Shown: positions 45,963 to 61,634, numbered from the stretch's first letter. The stretch: 64,000 nt of DNA from Leptodactylus fallax (GCA_947044405.1 CAMRHE010000507.1:930001-994000), one strand, 5' to 3'. Notes: generated from the sequence alone by a model not told the origin. Translations and numbers: made by a program.

Positions 45963-48900
45963 TCATCTGACTACCATCACCATCCTCTGACTACCATCAC
46001 CATCCTCTGACTACCATCACCATCCTCTGACTACCATCACTATCCTCTGACTACCATCACCATCCTCTGACTACCATCACCATCCTCTGACTACCATCAC
46101 TATCCTCTGACTACCATTACCATCCTCTGACTACCATTACCATCCTCTGACTACCATCATCATCCTCTGACTACCATCACCATCCTCTGACTACCATCAC
46201 CATCCTCTGACTACCATCACTATCCTCTGACTACCATTACCATCCTCTGACTACCATTACCATCCTCTGACTACCATCATCATCCTCTGACTACCATCAC
46301 TATCCTCTGACTACCATCATCATCCTCTGACTACCATCACTATCCTATGACTACCATCATCATCCTCTGGCTACCATCACTATCCTCTGACTACCATTAC
46401 CATCCTCTGACTACCATCATCATCCTCTGACTACCATCACTATCCTCTGACTACCATCACTATCCTCTGACTACCATCACTATCCTCGGACTACCATCAT
46501 TATCCTCTGACTACCATCACTATCCTCTGACTACCATCATCATCCTCTGACTACCTTCACTATCCTCTGACTACCATCACCATCCTCTGACTACCATCAC
46601 CATCCTCTGACTACCATCACTATCCTCTGACTACCATCACCATCCTCTGACTACCATCACTATCCTCTGACTACCATTACCATCCTCTGACTACCATTAC
46701 CATCCTCTGACTACCATCATCATCCTCTGACTACCATCACTATCCTCTGACTACCATCATCATCCTCTGACTACCATCACTATCCTATGACTACCATCAT
46801 CATCCTCTGGCTACCATCACTATCCTCTGACTACCATTACCATCCTCTGACTACCATCATCATCCTCTGACTACCATCACTATCCTCTGACTACCATCAC
46901 TATCCTCTGACTACCATCACTATCCTCGGACTACCATCATCATCCTCTGACAACCATCACTATCCTCTGACTACCATCATCATCCTCTGACTACCTTCAC
47001 TATCCTCTGACTACCATCACCATCCTCTGACTACCATCACCATCCTCTGACTACCATCACTATCCTCTGACTACCATCACTATCCTCTGACTACCATTAC
47101 CATCCTCTGACTACCATCATCATCCTCTGACTACCATCACTATCCTCTGACTACCATTACCATCCTCTGACTACCATCACCATCCTCTGACTACCATCAC
47201 TATCCTCTGACTACCATCACTATCCTCGGACTACCATCATCATCCTCTGACTACCTTCACTATCCTCTGACTACCATCACCATCCTCTGACTACCATCAC
47301 CATCCTCTGACTACCATCACTATCCTCTGACTACCATCACTATCCTCTGACTACCATTATCATCCTCTGACTACCATCATCCTCTGACTACCATCACTAT
47401 CCTCTGACTACCATCACTATCCTCTGACTACCATCATCCTCTGACTACCATCACTATCCTCTGACTACCATCACCATCCTCTGACTACCATCACCATCCT
47501 CTGACTACCATCACCATCCTCTGACTACCATCACTATCCTCTGACTACCATCATCATCCTATGTCTACCATCACTATCCTCTGACTACCATCACCATCCT
47601 CTGACTACCATCACTATCCTCTGACTACCATCACTATCCTCGGACTACCATCATCATCCTCTGACTACCATCACTATCCTCTGACTACCATCATCATCCT
47701 CTGACTACCTTCACTATCCTCTGACTACCATCACCATCCTCTGACTACCATCACCATCCTCTGACTACCATCACTATCCTCTGACTACCATCACTATCCT
47801 CTGACTACCATCATCATCCTCTGACTACCATCACTATCCTCTGACTACCATTATCATCCTCTGACTACCATCATCCTCTGACTACCATCACTATCCTCTG
47901 ACTACCATCACTATCCTCTGACTACCATCATCCTCTGACTACCATCACTATCCTCTGACTACCATCACCATCCTCTGACTACCATCACCATCCTCTGACT
48001 ACCATCACCATCCTCTGACTACCATCACTATCCTCTGACTACCATCATCATCCTATGTCTACCATCACTATCCTCTGACTACCATCACCATCCTCTGACT
48101 ACCATCACTATCCTCTGACTACCATCACTATCCTCTGACTACCATCACTATGCTCTGACTACCATCACCATCCTCTGACTACCATCATCATCCTCTGACT
48201 ACCTTCACTATCCTCTGACTACCATCACCATCCTCTGACTACCATCACCATCCTCTGACTACCAATCACTATCCTCTGACTACCATCACTATCCTCTGAC
48301 TACCATTACCATCCTCTGACTACCATCATCATCCTCTGACTACCATCACTATCCTCTGACTACCATTACCATCCTCTGACTACCATCATCCTCTGACTAC
48401 CATCACCATCCTCTGACTACCATCATCCTCTGACTACCATCACCATCCTCTGACTACCATCATCCTCTGACTACCATCATCATCCTCTGACTACCATCAC
48501 TATCCTCTGACTACCATCACTATGCTCTGACTACCATCACCATCCTCTGACTACCATCACTATCCTCTGACTACCATCACTATCCTCTGACTACCATCAT
48601 CCTCTGACTACCATCACTATCCTCTGACTACCATCACCATCCTCTGACTACCATCACCATCCTCTGACTACCATCATTATCCTCTGACTACCATCATCAT
48701 CCTATGTCTACCATCACTATCCTCTGACTACCATCACCATCCTCTGACTACCATCACTATCCTCTGACTACCATCACTATCCTCTGACTAACATCACTAT
48801 GCTCTGACTACCATCACCATCCTCTGACTACCATCACCATCCTCTGACTACCATCATCCTCTGAATACCATCACCATCCTCTAACTACCATCACCATCCT

Positions 48901-50540
48901 CTGACTACCATCATCCTCTGACTACCATCACTATCCTCTGACTACCATCATCATCCTCTGACTACCATCATCATCCTCTGACTACCATCACTATCCTCTG
49001 ACTACCATCACTATGCTCTGACTACCATCACCATCCTCTGACTACCATCACTATCCTCTGACTACCATCACTATCCTCTGACTACCATCATCCTCTGACT
49101 ACCATCACTATCCTCTGACTACCATCACCATCCTCTGACTACCATCACCATCCTCTGACTACCATCACTATCCTCTGACTACCATCATCATCCTATGTCT
49201 ACCATCACTATCCTCTGACTACTATCACCATCCTCTGACTACCATCACTATCCTCTGACTACCATCACTATCCTCTGGCTACCATCACTATGCTCTGACT
49301 ACCATCATCATCCTCTGACTACCTTCACTATACTCTGACTAGCATCACTATCCTCTGACTACCATCATCATCCTCTTACTACCATCAATATCCTCTGACT
49401 ACCATTATCATCCTCTGACTACCATCATCCTCTGACTACCATCATCCTCTGACTACCATTACCATCCTCTAACTACCATCACCATCCTCTGACTACCATC
49501 ATCCTCTGACTACCATCACCATCCTCTGACTACCATCATCCTCTGACTACCATCATCATCCTCTGACTACCATCACTATCCACTGACTACCATCACTATC
49601 CTCTGACTACCATCACCATCCTCTGACTACCATCATCCTCTGACTACCATCACCATCCTCTAACTACCATCACCATCCTCTGACTACCATCATCCTCTGA
49701 CTACCATCACCATCCTCTGACTACCGTCATCATCCTCTGACTACCATCATCCTCTGACTACCATCACCATCCTCTGACTACCGTCATCATCCTCTGACTA
49801 CCATCATCCTCTGACTACCATCATCATCCTCTGACTACCATCACTATCCTCTGACTACCATCACTATGCTCTGACTACCATCATCATCCTCTGACTACCA
49901 TCATCCTCTGACTACCATCACCATCCTCTGACTACCATCATCCTCTGACTACCATCATCATCCTCTAACTACCATCACCATCCTCTGACTACCATCATCC
50001 TCTGACTACCATCACCATCCTCTGACTACCATCATCCTCTGACTACCATCATCATCCTCTGACTACCATCACTATCCTCTGACTACCATCACCATCCTCT
50101 GACTACCATCACTATGCTCTGACTACCATCACCATCCTCTGACTACCATCATCATCCTCTGACTACCTTCACTATCCTCTGACTACCTTCACTATCCTCT
50201 GACTACCATCACTATCATCTGACTACGATCACTATCCTCTGACTACCATCAGACTCATCTAACTACCATCATCATCCTCTGATTACCATCACTATCCTCT
50301 GACTACCTTCACTATCCTCTGACTACCATCATCATCCTCTGACTACCATCACTATCCTCTGACTACCATCATCATCCTCTGACTACCATCACTATCCTCT
50401 GACTCCCATTATCATCCTCTGACTACCATCACTATACTCTGACTACCATCACCATCCTCTGACTACCATCACCATCCTCTGACTACCATCACTATCCTAT
50501 GACTACCATCACTATGCTCTGACTACCATCATCATCCTCT
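45963..50540. repeat. 20-bp minisatellite, about 4.6 kb
   Basis: About 230 units of CTACCATCACCATCCTCTGA, with variants TATCC, ATTACC and ATCATC and many 17-bp units lacking one triplet. Strong strand bias: the + strand is mostly C, A and T. Higher-order structure: the TATCCTATGA...CTCTGG pair at about 46341 recurs at 46781, 440 bp or 22 units later, and the CATCCTATGTCTACC variant recurs near 47562, 48042, 48692 and 49182. Confidence 0.97.
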
Positions 50541-50550
50541 AATGATCACG

Positions 50551-53500
50551 GAGATCAGCCATATCTATGAGGGGATCAGTTATATCTATGAGGGGATCAG
50601 CCATATCTATGAGAGGGATCAGTCATATCAATGAGGGGATCAGCCATATCTATGAGGGGGATCAGTCATATCTATGAGAGGGATCAGTCATATCTATGAG
50701 GGGATCAGTCATATCTATGAGAGGGATCAGTCATATCTATGAGGGGATCAGTCATATCTATAGGGGGATCAGTCATATCTATGAGAGGGATCAGTCATAT
50801 CTATGAGAGGGATCAGCCATATCTATGAGGGGGATCAGTCATATCTATGAGAGGGATCAGTCATATCTATGAGGGGATCAGTCATATCTATGAGGGGATC
50901 AGCCATATCTATGAGGGAGATCAGCCATATCTATGAGGGGGATCAGCCATATCTATGAGGGGGATCAGTCATATCTATGAGGGGGATCAGCCATATCTAT
51001 GAGGGGGATCAGCCATATCTATGAGGGGGATCAGTCATATCTATGAGAGGGATCAGTCATATCTATGAGGGGATCAGTCATATCTATGAGGGGATCAGCC
51101 ATATCTATGAGGGAGATCAGCCATATCTATGAGGGGGATCAGCCATATCTATGAGGGGGATCAGTCATATCTATGAGAGGGATCAGCCATATCTATGAGG
51201 GGGATCAGTCATATCTATGAGAGGGATCAGTCATATCTATGAGGGGATCAGTCATATCTATGAGGGGATCAGCCATATCTATGAGGGAGATCAGCCATAT
51301 CTATGAGGGGGATCAGTCATATCTATGAGGGGGATCAGCCATATCTATGAGGGGATCAGTCATATCTATGAGGGGATCAGTCATATCTATGAGGGGGATC
51401 AGCCATATCTATGAGAGGGATCAGCCATATCTATGAGGGGGATCAGCCATATCTATGAGGGGGATCAGCCATATCTATGAGGGGATCAGCCATATCTATG
51501 AGGGGGATCAGCCATATCTATGAGGGAGATCAGCCATATCTATGAGGGGGATCAGCCATATCTATGAGGGGGATCAGTCATATCTATGAGGGAGATCAGT
51601 GATATCTATGAGGGGGATCAGCCATATCTATGAGGGGGATCAGCCATATCTATGAGGGGATCAGTCATATCTATGAGGGAGATCAGCCATATCTATGAGG
51701 GGGATCAGCCATATCTATGAGGGAGATGAGCCATATCTATGAGGGAGATCAGTGATATCTATGAGGGGGATCAGCCATATCTATGAGGGGGATCAGTCAT
51801 ATCTATGAGGGGGATCAGTGATATCTATGAGGGGGATCAGCCATATCTATGAGGGGGATCAGTCATATCTATGAGGGAGATCAGTGATATCTATGAGGGG
51901 GATCAGCCATATCTATGAGGGAGATCAGCCATATCTATGAGGGGATCAGTTATATCTATGAGGGGATCAGCCATATCTATGAGAGGGATCAGTCATATCA
52001 ATGAGGGGATCAGCCATATCTATGAGGGGGATCAGTCATATCTATGAGGGGGATCAGCCATATCTATGAGGGGGATCAGTCATATCTATGAGGGGGATCA
52101 GCCATATCTATGAGGGGATCAGCCATATCTATGAGAGGGATCAGCCATGTCTATGAGGGAGATCAGTGATATCTATGAGAGGGATCAGTCATATCTATGA
52201 GGGGATCAGCCATATCTATGAGGGGGATCAGCCATATCTATGAGGGGATCAGTCATATCTATGAGGGGATCAGCCATATCTATGAGGGAGATCAGCCATA
52301 TCTATGAGGGGGATCAGCCATATCTATGAGGGGGATCAGTCATATCTATGAGGGGGATCAGTCATATCTATGAGGAGATCAGCCATATCTATGAGGGGGA
52401 TCAGCCATATCTATGAGGGGGATCAGTCATATCTATGAGGGGATCAGCCATATCTATGAGAGGGATCAGTCATATCAATGAGAGGGATCAGCCATATCTA
52501 TGAGGGGGATCAGTCATATCTATGAGGGGGATCAGTCATATCTATGAGAGGGATCAGTCATATCTATGAGGGGGATCAGCCATATCTATGAAAGGGATCA
52601 GTCATATCTATGAGGGGGATCAGTCATATCTATGAGAGGGATCAGTCATATCTATGAGGGGGATCAGTCATATCTATGAGGGGGATCAGTCATATCTATG
52701 AGGGGGATCAGTGATATCTATGAGGGGGATCAGCCATATCTATGAGGGAGATCAGTCATATCTATGAGGGAGATCAGTGATATCTATGAGGGGGATCAGC
52801 CATATCTATGAGGGGATCAGCCATATCTATGAGGGGGATCAGTCATATCTATGAGAGGGATCAGCCATATCTATGAGGGGGATCAGTCATATCTATGAGA
52901 GGGATCAGCCATATCTATGAGGGGGATCAGTCATATCTATGAGAGGGATCAGTCATATCTATGAGGGGGATCAGTCATATCTATGAGGGGATCAGCCATA
53001 TCTATGAGGGAGATCAGTCATATCTATGAGGGGATCAGCCATATCTATGAGGGAGATCAGCCATATCTATGAGAGGGATCAGTCATATCTATGAGGGGGA
53101 TCAGCCATATCTATGAGGGCGATAAGTCATATCTATGAGGGGGATCAGTCATATCTATGAGGGGATCAGCCATATCTATGAGAGGGATCAGCCATATCTA
53201 TGAGAGGGATCAGTCATATCTATTAGGGGGATCAGTCATATCTATGAGGGGGATCAGTCATATCTATGAGGGAGATCAGTGATATCTATGAGGGGGATCA
53301 GCCATATCTATGAGGGGGATCAGTCATATCTATGAGGGGGATCAGTCATATCTATGAGGGAGATCAGCCATATCTATGAGGGAGATCAGCCATATCTATG
53401 AGAGGGATCAGTCATATCTATGAGGGGATCAGTCATATCTATGAGGAGGGGGATCAGTCATATCTATGAGGGGGATCAGCCATATCTATGAGGGGGATCA

Positions 53501-56500
53501 GCCATATCTATGAGGGAGATCAGTGATATCTATGAGGGGGATCAGCCATATCTATGAGGGGGATCAGTCATATCTATGAGGGGGATCAGTCATATCTATG
53601 AGGGAGATCAGTCATATCTATGAGGGGATCAGCCATATCTATGAGGGGGATCAGTCATATCTATGAGAGGGATCAGTCATATCTATGAGGGGGATCAGTC
53701 ATATCTATGAGGGGGATCAGTCATATCTATGATGGGGATCAGCCATATCTATGAGGGGGATCAGTCATATCTATGAGAGGGATCAGCCATATCTATGAGA
53801 GGGATCAGCCATATCTATGAGGGGGATCAGTCATATCTATGAGGGGATCAGCCATATCTATGAGGGAGATCAGCCATATCTATGAGGGGATCAGCCATAT
53901 CTATGAGGGGGATCAGTCATATCTATGATGGGGATCAGCCATATCTATGAGAGGGATCAGCCATATCTATGAGAGGGATCAGCCATATCTATGAGAGGGA
54001 TCAGTCATATCTATGAGGGGGATCAGTCATATCTATGAGGAGATCAGCCATATCTATGAGGGGATCAGTCATATCTATGAGGGGATCAGTCATATCTATG
54101 AGGGGATCAGCCATATCTATGAGGGGATCAGTCATATCTATGAGAGGGATCAGCCATATCTATGAGGGGGATCAGTCATATCTATGAGGAGATCAGCCAT
54201 ATCTATGAGGGGATCAGTCATATCTATGAGGGGATCAGTCATATCTATGAGGGGATCAGCCATATCTATGAGGGGATCAGTCATATCTATGAGAGGGATC
54301 AGCCATATCTATGAGGGAGATCAGTAATATCTATGAGAGGGATCAGCCATATCTATGAGGGGGATCAGCCATATCTATGAGAGGGATCAGTCATATCTAT
54401 GAGGGAGATCAGTGATATCTATGAGAGGGATCAGCCATATCTATGAGGGAGATCAGTGATATCTATGAGAGGGATCAGCCATATCTATGAGGGGATCAGT
54501 CATATCTATGAGGGGATCAGCCATATCTATGAGAGGGATCAGTCATATCAATGAGAGGGATCAGCCATATCTATGAGGGGGATCAGTCATATCTATGAGA
54601 GGGATCAGTCATATCTATGAGGGGATCAGCCATATCTATGAGGGGGATCAGCCATATCTATGAGGGAGATCAGCCATATCTATGAGGGGGATCAGTCATA
54701 TCTATGAGGGAGATCAGCCATATCTATGAGAGGGATCAGTCATATCTATGAGGGGGATCAGCCATATCTATGAGGGGGATCAGTCATATCTATGAGGGGG
54801 ATCAGTCATATCTATGAGAGGGATCAGTGATATCTATGAGGGGATCAGCCATATCTATGAGAGGGATCAGTGATATCTATGAGGGGGATCAGCCATATCT
54901 ATGAGGGGGATCAGTCATATCTATGAGGGGGATCATTCATATCTATGAGAGGGATCAGTCATATCTATGAGGGGATCAGCCATATCTATGAGAGGGATCA
55001 GTGATATCTATGAGGGGGATCAGCCATATCTATGAGGGGGATCAGTCATATCTATGATGGGGATCAGCCATATCTATGAGGGGATCAGCCATATCTATGA
55101 GGGAGATCAGCCATATCTATGAGGGGGATCAGCCATATCTATGAGGGGGGATCAGTCATATCTATGAGGGGGATCAGTCATATCTATGAGGAGATCAGCC
55201 ATATCTATGAGGGGGATCAGCCATATCTATGAGGGGGATCAGTCATATCTATGAGGGGATCAGCCATATCTATGAGAGGGATCAGTCATATCAATGAGAG
55301 GGATCAGCCATATCTATGAGGGGGATCAGCCATATCTATGAGGGGGATCAGTCATATCTATGAGAGGGATCAGTCATATCTATGAGGGGGATCAGTCATA
55401 TCTATGAGAGGGATCAGTCATATCTATGAGAGGGATCAGCCATATCTATGAGGGGGATCAGTCATATCTATGAGAGGGATCAGTCATATGTATGAGGGGG
55501 ATCAGTCATATCTATGAAAGGGATCAGTCATATCTATGAGGGGGATCAGTCATATCTATGAGGGGATCAGCCATATCTATGAGAGGGATCAGTCATATCT
55601 ATGAGGGGGATCAGTCATATCTATGAGAGGGATCAGTCATATCTATGAGGGGGATCAGTCATATCTATGAGGGGGATCAGTCATATCTATGAGGGGGATC
55701 AGTGATATCTATGAGGGGGATCAGCCATATCTATGAGGGAGATCAGTCATATCTATGAGGGAGATCAGTGATATCTATGAGGGGGATCAGCCATATCTAT
55801 GAGGGGGATCAGCCATATCTATGAGGGGGATCAGTCATATCTATGAGAGGGATCAGTCATATCTATGAGGGGGATCAGTCATATCTATGAGGGGATCAGC
55901 CATATCTATGAGGGAGATCAGTCATATCTATGAGGGGATCAGCCATATCTATGAGGGAGATCAGCCATATCTATGAGAGGGATCAGTCATATCTATGAGG
56001 GGGATCAGCCATATCTATGAGGGCGATAAGTCATATCTATGAGGGGGATCAGTCATATCTATGAGGGGATCAGCCATATCTATGAGAGGGATCAGCCATA
56101 TCTATGAGAGGGATCAGTCATATCTATTAGGGGGATCAGTCATATCTATGAGGGGGATCAGTCATATCTATGAGGGAGATCAGTGATATCTATGAGGGGG
56201 ATCAGCCATATCTATGAGGGGGATCAGTCATATCTATGAGGGGGATCAGTCATATCTATGAGGGAGATCAGCCATATCTATGAGGGAGATCAGCCATATC
56301 TATGAGAGGGATCAGTCATATCTATGAGGGGATCAGTCATATCTATGAGGAGGGGGATCAGTCATATCTATGAGGGGGATCAGCCATATCTATGAGGGGG
56401 ATCAGCCATATCTATGAGGGAGATCAGTGATATCTATGAGGGGGATCAGCCATATCTATGAGGGGGATCAGTCATATCTATGAGGGGGATCAGTCATATC

Positions 56501-59500
56501 TATGAGGGAGATCAGTCATATCTATGAGGGGATCAGCCATATCTATGAGGGGGATCAGTCATATCTATGAGAGGGATCAGTCATATCTATGAGGGGGATC
56601 AGTCATATCTATGAGGGGGATCAGTCATATCTATGATGGGGATCAGCCATATCTATGAGGGGGATCAGTCATATTTATGAGAGGGATCAGCCATATCTAT
56701 GAGAGGGATCAGCCATATCTATGAGGGGGATCAGTCATATCTATGAGGGGATCAGCCATATCTATGAGGGAGATCAGCCATATCTATGAGGGGATCAGCC
56801 ATATCTATGAGGGGGATCAGTCATATCTATGATGGGGATCAGCCATATCTATGAGAGGGATCAGCCATATCTATGAGAGGGATCAGCCATATCTATGAGA
56901 GGGATCAGTCATATCTATGAGGGAGATCAGTGATATCTATGAGAGGGATCAGCCATATCTATGAGGGAGATCAGTGATATCTATGAGAGGGATCAGCCAT
57001 ATCTATGAGGGGATCAGTCATATCTATGAGGGGATCAGCCATATCTATGAGAGGGATCAGTCATATCAATGAGAGGGATCAGCCATATCTATGAGGGGGA
57101 TCAGTCATATCTATGAGAGGGATCAGTAATATCTATGAGGGGATCAGCCATATCTATGAGGGGGATCAGCCATATCTATGAGGGGGATCAGTGATATCTA
57201 TGAGGGGGATCAGCCATATCTATGAGGGGGATCAGTCATATCTATGAGGGGGATCAGCCATATCTATGAGGGAGATCAGTGATATCTATGAGGGGGATCA
57301 GCCATATCTATGAGGGGGATCAGTCATATCTATGAGGGGGATCAGCCATATCTATGAGGGGGATCAGCCATATCTATGAGGGAGATCAGTGATATCTATG
57401 AGGGGGATCAGCCATATCTATGAGGGGGATCAGTCATATCTATGAGGGGGATCAGTGATATCTATGAGGGGGATCAGCCATATCTATGAGGGGGATCAGT
57501 AATATCTATGAGGGGGATCAGTCATATCTATGAGGGGATCAGCCATATCTATGAGGGAGATCAGCCATATCTATGAGGGGGATCAGCCATATCTATGAGG
57601 GGGATCAGTCATATCTATGAGGGGGATCAGTCATATCTATGAGGAGATCAGCCATATCTATGAGGGGGATCAGCCATATCTATGAGGGGGATCAGTCATA
57701 TCTATGAGGGGATCAGCCATATCTATGAGAGGGATCAGTCATATCAATGAGAGGGATCAGCCATATCTATGAGGGGGATCAGCCATATCTATGAGGGGGA
57801 TCAGTCATATCTATGAGAGGGATCAGTCATATCTATGAGGGGGATCAGTCATATCTATGAGAGGGATCAGCCATATCTATGAGGGGATCAGCCATATCTA
57901 TGAGAGGGATCAGTCATATCTATGAGGGGGATCAGTCATATCTATGAGAGGGATCAGTCATATCTATGAGGGGGATCAGTCATATCTATGAGAGGGATCA
58001 GCCATATCTATGAGGGGGATCAGTCATATCTATGAGAGGGATCAGCCATATCTATGAGGGGGATCAGTCATATCTATGAGAGGGATCAGCCATATCTATG
58101 AGGGGGATCAGCCATATCTATGAGGGGGATCAGTCATATCTATGAGGGGGATCAGTCATATCTATGAGGGGATCAGCCATATCTATGAGAGGGATCAGCC
58201 ATATCTATGAGAGGGATCAGCCATATCTATGAGGGGGATCAGTCATATCTATGAGAGGGATCAGTCATATCTATGAGGGGGATCAGTCATATCTATGAGG
58301 GGGATCAGCCATATCTATGAGGGGATCAGTCATATCTATGAGGGGGATCAGCCATATCTATGAGGGGATCAGCCATATCTATGAGAGGGATCAGCCATAT
58401 CTATGAGAGGGATCAGTCATATCTATGAGGGGGATCAGCCATATCTATGAGGGGATCAGCCATATCTATGAGAGGGATCAGTCATATCTATGAGGGGATC
58501 AGTCATATCTATGAGGGGATCAGTCATATCTATGAGGGAGATCAGCCATATCTATGAGAGGGATCAGTCATATCTATGAGGGGGATCAGCCATATCTATG
58601 AGGGCGATAAGTCATATCTATGAGGGGGATCAGTCATATCTATGAGGGGATCAGCCATATCTATGAGAGGGATCAGCCATATCTATGAGAGGGATCAGTC
58701 ATATCTATGAGGGGGATCAGTCATATCTATGAGGGGGATCAGTCATATCTATGAGGGAGCTCAGTGATATCTATGAGGGGGATCAGCCATATCTATGAGG
58801 GGGATCAGTCATATCTATGAGGGGGATCAGTCATATCTATGAGGGGGATCAGTCATATCTATGAGGGAGATCAGTCATATCTATGAGGGGATCAGCCATA
58901 TCTATGAGGGGGATCAGTCATATCTATGAGAGGGATCAGCCATATCTATGAGAGGGATCAGCCATATCTATGAGGGGGATCAGTCATATCTATGAGGGGA
59001 TCAGCCATATCTATGAGGGAGATCAGCCATATCTATGAGGGGATCAGCCATATCTATGAGGGGGATCAGTCATATCTATGATGGGGATCAGCCATATCTA
59101 TGAGAGGGATCAGCCATATCTATGAGAGGGATCAGCCATATCTATGAGAGGGATCAGCCATATCTATGAGGGGGATCAGTCATATCTATGAGGAGATCAG
59201 CCATATCTATGAGGGGATCAGTCATATCTATGAGGGGATCAGTCATATCTATGAGGGGATCAGCCATATCTATGAGGGGATCAGTCATATCTATGAGAGG
59301 GATCAGCCATATCTATGAGGGAGATCAGTAATATCTATGAGAGGGATCAGCCATATCTATGAGGGGGATCAGCCATATCTATGAGAGGGATCAGTCATAT
59401 CTATGAGGGAGATCAGTGATATCTATGAGAGGGATCAGCCATATCTATGAGGGAGATCAGTGATATCTATGAGAGGGATCAGCCATATCTATGAGGGGAT

Positions 59501-60370
59501 CAGTCATATCTATGAGGGGATCAGCCATATCTATGAGAGGGATCAGTCATATCAATGAGAGGGATCAGCCATATCTATGAGGGGGATCAGTCATATCTAT
59601 GAGAGGGATCAGTCATATCTATGAGGGGATCAGCCATATCTATGAGGGGGATCAGCCATATCTATGAGGGAGATCAGCCATATCTATGAGGGGGATCAGT
59701 CATATCTATGAGGGAGATCAGCCATATCTATGAGAGGGATCAGTCATATCTATGAGGGGGATCAGCCATATCTATGAGGGGGATCAGTCATATCTATGAG
59801 GGGGATCAGTCATATCTATGAGAGGGATCAGTCATATCTATGAGGGGATCAGCCATATCTATGAGAGGGATCAGTGATATCTATGAGGGGGATCAGCCAT
59901 ATCTATGAGGGGGATCAGTCATATCTATGAGGGGGGATCAGTGATATCTATGAGGGGGATCAGCCATATCTATGAGGGGGATCAGTCATATCTATGAGGG
60001 AGATCAGTGATATCTATGAGGGGGATCAGCCATATCTATGAGGGGGATCAGTGATATCTATGAGGGGGATCAGCCATATCTATGAGGGGGATCAGTCATA
60101 TCTATGAGGGGGATCAGCCATATCTATGAGGGAGATCAGTGATATCTATGAGGGGGATCAGCCATATCTATGAGGGGGATCAGCCATATCTATGAGGGGA
60201 TCAGTCATATCTATGAGGGGGATCAGCCATATCTATGAGGGGGATCAGCCATATCTATGAGGGGGATCAGTCATATCTATGAGGGAGATCAGTCATATCT
60301 ATGAGGGAGATCAGTCATATCTATGAGGGGGATCAGTCATATCTATGAGAGGGATCAGTCATATCTATGA
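50551..60370. repeat. 21-bp minisatellite, about 9.8 kb
   Basis: About 465 units of GATCAGCCATATCTATGAGGG, 20-22 bp, varying as GTCAT, GTGAT, GAGAGG, GGGGG or GGAGA. It starts 10 bases after the 20-bp array. Rare variants mark long blocks: GGGCGATAAGTCAT near 53118, 56030 and 58602, CTATTAGGGGG near 53222 and 56125, and GAGGAGGGGGATC near 53442 and 56347. The block period is about 2.9 kb, then about 2.6 kb. No open frames are listed over the interior, so it is non-coding. Confidence 0.97.
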
Positions 60371-60788
60371 AGATTTTCAGGATTCCTCCTTTTCACCAGA
60401 GATAAAGCGTAGTTAGAGAGGAAGGTTTTCAAGTGTCTCATTTTTTGTCAGACGTGCCATGGGGCTAGCTGGAGAGGTCTGTGCTGTGCCTCTGGATATA
60501 TTGGCATGGATAGGGGCATAGCTATAGGGGGTGCAGAGGTAATAGTTGCTACTGGTCCTTTGAATCGGAAGGGGCCCCAAAGGTCCCACGGCCACATAAA
60601 ATATACCACTGTTCTAAATGGTACATAGTATTAAGAGACCCCATTGCAGATTTTTATTGGGGCCTTCAGGTTTGTCAGATGTAATAAGGTAGACAAGGCA
60701 ATATGTGGGGCAAACCATTTATCTGGAAGAAGGCCACGTCATGTAACCGGTCTATTGGTCTATTGTCATTGTAAGTACATGAATGAAG
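60371..60788. other. Spacer between two minisatellites
   Basis: About 400 bp of non-tandem DNA. Contains GGGGCATAGCTATAGGGGGT and GGGGCCCCAAAGGTCCCACG, which look like an end of the hAT-like repeat family seen at 25980. No gene. Confidence 0.5.
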
Positions 60789-61371
60789 GTCTCTGCTGTC
60801 TCTGCGTTTTCTGCAGTCTCTGAGGTCTCTGTAGTCTCTGCTTTATCTGCTGTCTCTGCTTTCTCTGCTGTCTTTGCGGTCTCTGCAGTCTCTGCTGTTT
60901 CTGTGGTCTCTGTTATCTCTGCTGTCTCTGCAGTCTCAGCTTTCTCTGCAGTCTCTGCTGTCTCTGATTTCTCTGCTGTTTCTGAGGTCTCTGTATTCTC
61001 TGTTGTCTCTGTATTCTCTGTTGTCTCTGCTTTCTCTGCTGTCTTTGCAGTCTCTGTTGTTTCTGCTTTCTCTATGGTCTCTGTTTTCTCTGCTGTCTCT
61101 ACTGTCTTTGCTGTCTCTGTGGTCTATGTTGTTTCTGCTGTCTCTGCGGTCTCTGTTATCTCTGTGGTCTGTGTTGTTTCTGCTTTGTCTGCTGTCTCTG
61201 TTGTCTATACTGTCTTTGATGTCTCTGCTGCCTCTGTAGTCTTTGTTGTCTCTGCTGTCTGCTTTCTCTGCTGTCTCTGTTGTCTCTGCTTTCTCTGCTG
61301 TTTCTGCGGTCTATGTTGTCTCTGCTGTCTCTGCTTTCTCTGCAATCTCTGCTGTCTCTGTTGTCTCTGCT
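60789..61371. repeat. 9-bp minisatellite, first block
   Basis: TCTCTGCTG-type units with many variants (TCTCTGTGG, TTCTCTGCT). A 9-bp period gives frames of Ser-Ala-Val/Phe repeats on both strands; not genes. Confidence 0.95.
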
Positions 61372-61634
61372 AAAATTGTAATCCGGGCACTCAACAAGTT
61401 AGATATATGCTGTATATATTCAGTGAACATGCAGTCCATGAAGAATAGATGATAAACATTTTCGGTCATGCAAGACCTTCATCAGATCTCTAATGCAGAG
61501 TTGTACAGTGATAAAAAATTAGCCAATGAACAAAGTCAGCTAAACCTAGAAAATATAACAAAAAAGATGGAAGGAAAAAGAGGAAAAAAGGAAAGTAAGG
61601 GGAAAACACATATATGAGTGTCATGATCACATTT
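61372..61634. other. Single-copy-looking insert splitting the 9-bp array
   Basis: About 260 bp of A-rich sequence with no relation to the array, containing TTTTCGGTCATGCAAGACCT and TCATCAGATCTCTAATGCAG. It is either an insertion into the array or a junction between two arrays. No coding signal. Confidence 0.6.

Noticed and set aside
45963..60370. CRISPR-like array
   Set aside because: Units are contiguous with no unique spacers, and the context is vertebrate.
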